Source: Flavobacterium sp. UBA7665
GTDB lineage: Bacteria; Bacteroidota; Bacteroidia; Flavobacteriales; Flavobacteriaceae
Reading direction: 5' to 3'
Length of the DNA: 8,433 nt
Assembly: GCA_002483285.1 (NCBI GenBank)
Contig: DLHP01000010.1
Span: 1 to 8,433 of the forward strand
Shown here: positions 5,663 through 8,433 of the stretch, one piece after another
How the letters are laid out: each line of letters opens with the position of its first letter
Position numbering within the stretch: the first letter of the stretch is position 1
Translations under genes and position numbers: made by a program
The notes under the pieces: model-generated
The model's database searches: none
Seen by the model: the letters and a program-made list of their open reading frames with translations, nothing else
Told to the model about the DNA's origin: nothing

Positions 5663-7669
5663 ATGGTGCAAAAAGTCATCATAGTGTTTTGCCTGTTGCT
5701 CTTGTCACAAGTGCATTCACAGGATTTGGCCACTATTGACAGCCTCCAACAAGTCGTTGGCCAACAACAGCGACAACAAAACGGAAGGGAACTTACTTTA
5801 TCGGATTCGGTTGCGGTTAAAACACGCAATGCGCTCGCGCGTGCCTACCGCGACTTTGAACCCGACCAATGTACGCTTCATGCCTCAAAGGCGTTGGCAC
5901 TCGCCAAAAAAATTAATTATCTGCACGGCCAGGCGTTTTCGCATTGCTTGCTGGGGAACGTACAAAACAACAAGGGCAATTTCAATTTGGGTATCGCACA
6001 TTTCCAACAAGCGATTGCCTTGTGCAGGAGAATACCGCACCAGCTGCTGCTCGCCGATTCCCAGCTGCTGCTCGGGCAATCGTATTTGTATCTCAATAAT
6101 TTTCCCGAAGCCTTAAAAAGCATCCAGGCTGCGTTATCGGGTTACGAAAAACTCGGTAAAACCATACACATTTGCCGCGCGCTCAACAACCTGGGCATTC
6201 TGTACATGAAACAGGACAAGCACGACGAAGTGCTCAGGATTTATTTCAAGGCGCTCGCCATTCTCAAAACCAAACCAAAAACCGAAGAATCAGAGCTGCT
6301 CGCCAACACCATCAACGGCAATGTCGCGCATGTTTACTCCGAACAACACAAACCCAGGCAGGCACTCGAAATCCTATTGCGTTGTTTGCCCGTCGACCTT
6401 AAATTCAACCGGCTCAATTCGGCGGGGTTGCATTACCAGGCCATCGGTACGAACTATCTCGAACTGGGCGAAAACCAAAAGGCATTCGATGCGCTGACTA
6501 AAGCATTGGACCTTTTTGATAAGATGAACAATAAATCGGGGCAGGGCGATGCGCTCCGGTACCTCGGACAGTTTTACGCCAAAACCAACAACTTTCCTAA
6601 GGCCATCGACTTTACCAAAAAGGGACTGGCGCTTTCTACGCAAATCGGTGAGCTCGAATCGATCAAATTTGGATATGAGAATTTGGCTAATCTTTATGCA
6701 AAGTCGGGTAAATTCGACTTGGCGTACGAAAGCCATGTGGCTTACAAAAAGTACAGCGACTCGATCCTAAACAGTGAAACCAGCAAAAAGCTCATCCAGT
6801 TGCAGCTCACCAATGAGTTTGAGAAAAAAGAGGCGGCTATCAAAAAGGAGCAGGCGCGTAAAGATGCGTTGCGCAACATTGCCGAGCGCAAAGAAAAGAA
6901 AATCAAGTACATCGTGCTCACGAGCATGTTCCTGCTCAGCCTTTTGACGATAGGAATTTACAGGAATTTGAAGAACCACCAGAAACAACGCCGCATCATC
7001 CAAAAGCAAAAGGAACTCATTGAAGCTTCGCTCACCGAGAAAGAAACCCTGCTGCGCGAAATCCACCATCGGGTCAAGAACAACCTGCAGATTATTTCCA
7101 GTTTGCTCAATATGCAGGCCGAAGAGATCAGTGATCCCGCGGTTTTGGCGTCGATCCAGGAAGGGCAAAGCCGCGTGCAGGCGATGAGTTTGATCCACCA
7201 GAATTTGTACCAGTCTGAACAAATCAACAAGGTGGATGTCGAGAATTACCTCAAGGAGTTGGTTGATTATCTATCTGAAATGTTCGAAGGCGGCGCCAAA
7301 AAAACCATCGTTACCATTGAAACGCTCGATATCCGATTTGATTTCGATACGGCGATTCCGCTCGGATTGATCGTCAACGAACTGGTATCGAACGCCTTTA
7401 AGTACGGGTTAGAACCCAAGTCAAAAGGGTCGATTACAATTAGCATCCGCGCCATGAGCAACATCGACTACGAACTTAAAGTCACCAATAATGGCAAAGG
7501 CCTGCCTGCAGATTTTGACACCACCAACCTTAAAACACTCGGACTTCGGCTCGTGTCAATCTTAAGCAAGCAGTTGCGCGGCGGTTTTTCGGCCGAGACT
7601 GTGGGCACACAAACCACTTTTACCGTTTGTTTCAAAGACATCAAGGCGCACAACACTGCGATGGACTAA
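5663..7669 (+). CDS. TPR-repeat sensor histidine kinase (HisKA_2 type)
   Basis: The 668-residue kinase begins with a signal peptide (1-20, ending near VHSQ). About seven TPR repeats follow, at roughly 88-121, 130-163, 172-205, 212-243, 253-287, 294-328 and 334-367, then a charged coiled coil (372-413), one membrane helix (416-434) and a linker coil. The predicted layout is a periplasmic TPR sensor with a cytoplasmic kinase. The dimerisation/phosphoacceptor helix has EIHHRVKNNLQ, where H469, just before Arg, aligns with the phosphorylated His of HisKA_2/HWE kinases (H468 is adjacent). The ATPase domain shows the N box NELVSNAFKYG (572-582), the G1 box NNGKG (609-613) and GLRLV (627-631). The usual Asp of the G1 box is Asn609 here. 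The response regulator gene starts 15 nt after the stop, so the two are presumably cognate partners. The ligand is unknown. Confidence 0.93.
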   Translation: MVQKVIIVFCLLLLSQVHSQDLATIDSLQQVVGQQQRQQNGRELTLSDSVAVKTRNALARAYRDFEPDQCTLHASKALALAKKINYLHGQAFSHCLLGNVQNNKGNFNLGIAHFQQAIALCRRIPHQLLLADSQLLLGQSYLYLNNFPEALKSIQAALSGYEKLGKTIHICRALNNLGILYMKQDKHDEVLRIYFKALAILKTKPKTEESELLANTINGNVAHVYSEQHKPRQALEILLRCLPVDLKFNRLNSAGLHYQAIGTNYLELGENQKAFDALTKALDLFDKMNNKSGQGDALRYLGQFYAKTNNFPKAIDFTKKGLALSTQIGELESIKFGYENLANLYAKSGKFDLAYESHVAYKKYSDSILNSETSKKLIQLQLTNEFEKKEAAIKKEQARKDALRNIAERKEKKIKYIVLTSMFLLSLLTIGIYRNLKNHQKQRRIIQKQKELIEASLTEKETLLREIHHRVKNNLQIISSLLNMQAEEISDPAVLASIQEGQSRVQAMSLIHQNLYQSEQINKVDVENYLKELVDYLSEMFEGGAKKTIVTIETLDIRFDFDTAIPLGLIVNELVSNAFKYGLEPKSKGSITISIRAMSNIDYELKVTNNGKGLPADFDTTNLKTLGLRLVSILSKQLRGGFSAETVGTQTTFTVCFKDIKAHNTAMD

Positions 7670-7684
7670 TTTAAATTTTTGACC

Positions 7685-8410
7685 ATGAAGATTTTGATTG
7701 TAGAAGACGAACTGATCATAGCCGAAGACGTGCGCGGCATGCTAGGCCGAATGGGATATGAAGTCGTGGGCAATGCCATGGATTATGCCGAAGCCATCGC
7801 ACTACTCGAGGCCACCAAACCCGACCTGATTTTGCTCGACGTGAACCTGAACGGCAAAAAAGACGGCATTGACCTGGCACAAACCATCAATGAAAACTAC
7901 AAAATTCCATTTATTTACACCACTTCGTATTCCGACACGCCTACCTTACAACGCGCCAGAACCACCAATCCGGCCAATTACCTGGTCAAGCCTTTTAAAC
8001 AGGAACAGCTGTTTACCGCGATTGAAATGGCGCTCTATCATTTATCCGAAACTCCTAAGAAAGAACCCGCACCCAACACCGACGAAGCGGTAATTATTAA
8101 GGACGCGTTGTTCATTAAGGACAAATTTCGCTACATCAAACTCAACATCCACGACATTTTATGGATCAAGTCGGATGGGAATTATCTCGAAATTAAGACT
8201 ACTAATAGCGAGGAACTCATCCGTGCGACGCTTTCTAATTTCATCGAACGCCTCAACAGCAACGTGTTTTTCAAGACGCACAAATCGTATATCGTGAATC
8301 TGGATTACCTTACGAAATTGGAGCCGACGTTTGTCACGATTGTAGATGTGAGGATTCCGATATCGAAGGTTTATTATGATGTTTTGATTCGGAAATTAAA
8401 TGTTGTTTAG
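7685..8410 (+). CDS. LytTR-family response regulator
   Basis: The 241-residue protein has an N-terminal receiver domain (1-120). Acidic E7 and D8, phosphoacceptor D52 in LILLDVNL, T79/T80 and K102 in the LVKPF motif are all present, so it should be phosphorylatable. A Pro-rich linker (about 121-133) joins it to a LytTR DNA-binding domain (about 140-241), with typical DILWIKSDGNYLEI, FFKTHKSYIVNLDYL (195-209) and IPISKVYY. It probably binds promoter DNA as a dimer and regulates transcription after phosphotransfer from the upstream kinase. I chose the ATG at 7685; a TTG at 7679 would add only two residues. The leader is AT-rich without a Shine-Dalgarno sequence. Its stop codon lies inside palindromic element E3. 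The target genes are not visible. Confidence 0.95.
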   Translation: MKILIVEDELIIAEDVRGMLGRMGYEVVGNAMDYAEAIALLEATKPDLILLDVNLNGKKDGIDLAQTINENYKIPFIYTTSYSDTPTLQRARTTNPANYLVKPFKQEQLFTAIEMALYHLSETPKKEPAPNTDEAVIIKDALFIKDKFRYIKLNIHDILWIKSDGNYLEIKTTNSEELIRATLSNFIERLNSNVFFKTHKSYIVNLDYLTKLEPTFVTIVDVRIPISKVYYDVLIRKLNVV

Positions 8411-8433
8411 GAGCTGTTTCCCGCTTTACGTTG
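8406..8433 (+). repeat. Palindromic intergenic element, copy E3, cut by the window end
   Basis: The last 28 bases match the reverse complement of 317-344 (part of E1) at 25 of 28 positions, including the core GGAGCT[AG]TTTCCCGCTTT. It begins within the stop region of the response regulator gene: TTTAGGAG contains the TAG. The orientation is the same as E2. The rest of the hairpin would lie beyond the window; if complete it could act as the operon's 3' end. Confidence 0.65.

Noticed and set aside
7679..7684. TTG start for the response regulator
   Set aside because: The ATG at 7685 gives the standard receiver N-terminus MKILIVEDE; the upstream TTG adds only two residues.

Overview
The window looks like chromosomal DNA of a member of the Bacteroidota, most probably a Flavobacterium or close relative. 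The evidence is the protein families and their sequence style, -7 promoter boxes of the TAnnTTTG type with almost no Shine-Dalgarno sequences, and several intergenic repeat types that I recognise as flavobacterial in style. All six supported genes are on the + strand.

Layout: positions 1-415 hold no gene. They contain nested inverted repeats, T-rich hairpins and a palindromic element (E1), then the promoter of accA (carboxyltransferase alpha subunit of acetyl-CoA carboxylase). accA ends in a clear intrinsic terminator. dnaB (replicative helicase) follows, with a -7 box only four bases from its start codon. After dnaB comes 357 bp of stacked repeats: a tandem array of seven 16-20 bp units, each a mini-hairpin with co-varying arms, then a second copy of the palindromic element (E2) carrying a GTCATTCCGACG-type repeat in its loop. 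Next is an AT-rich gene for a DUF2971 protein. About 100 bp beyond it lie two more array units in inverted orientation. The last three genes are closely spaced (gaps of 17 and 15 nt): an exported protein of a family often labelled 'asparagine synthetase B', a TPR-containing HisKA_2 sensor histidine kinase, and a LytTR response regulator. The window ends inside a third copy of the palindromic element (E3).

How the genes fit together: accA and dnaB are unrelated housekeeping genes. The DUF2971 gene looks like an insertion, since a hand-counted 180-base stretch is 30% GC against 54% in a same-length stretch of dnaB, and a perfect 19-bp inverted repeat brackets it. The exported protein, kinase and regulator probably form one operon: a periplasmic TPR sensor signals through a phosphorelay to a LytTR transcription factor, with the exported protein as a possible partner.

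No complete new system such as a defence island, CRISPR array or transposon is evident. The most unusual items are the covarying mini-hairpin array and its inverted counterpart around the DUF2971 gene, the nested repeat, the exported amidotransferase-like protein, and an SSB-like tail on DnaB.
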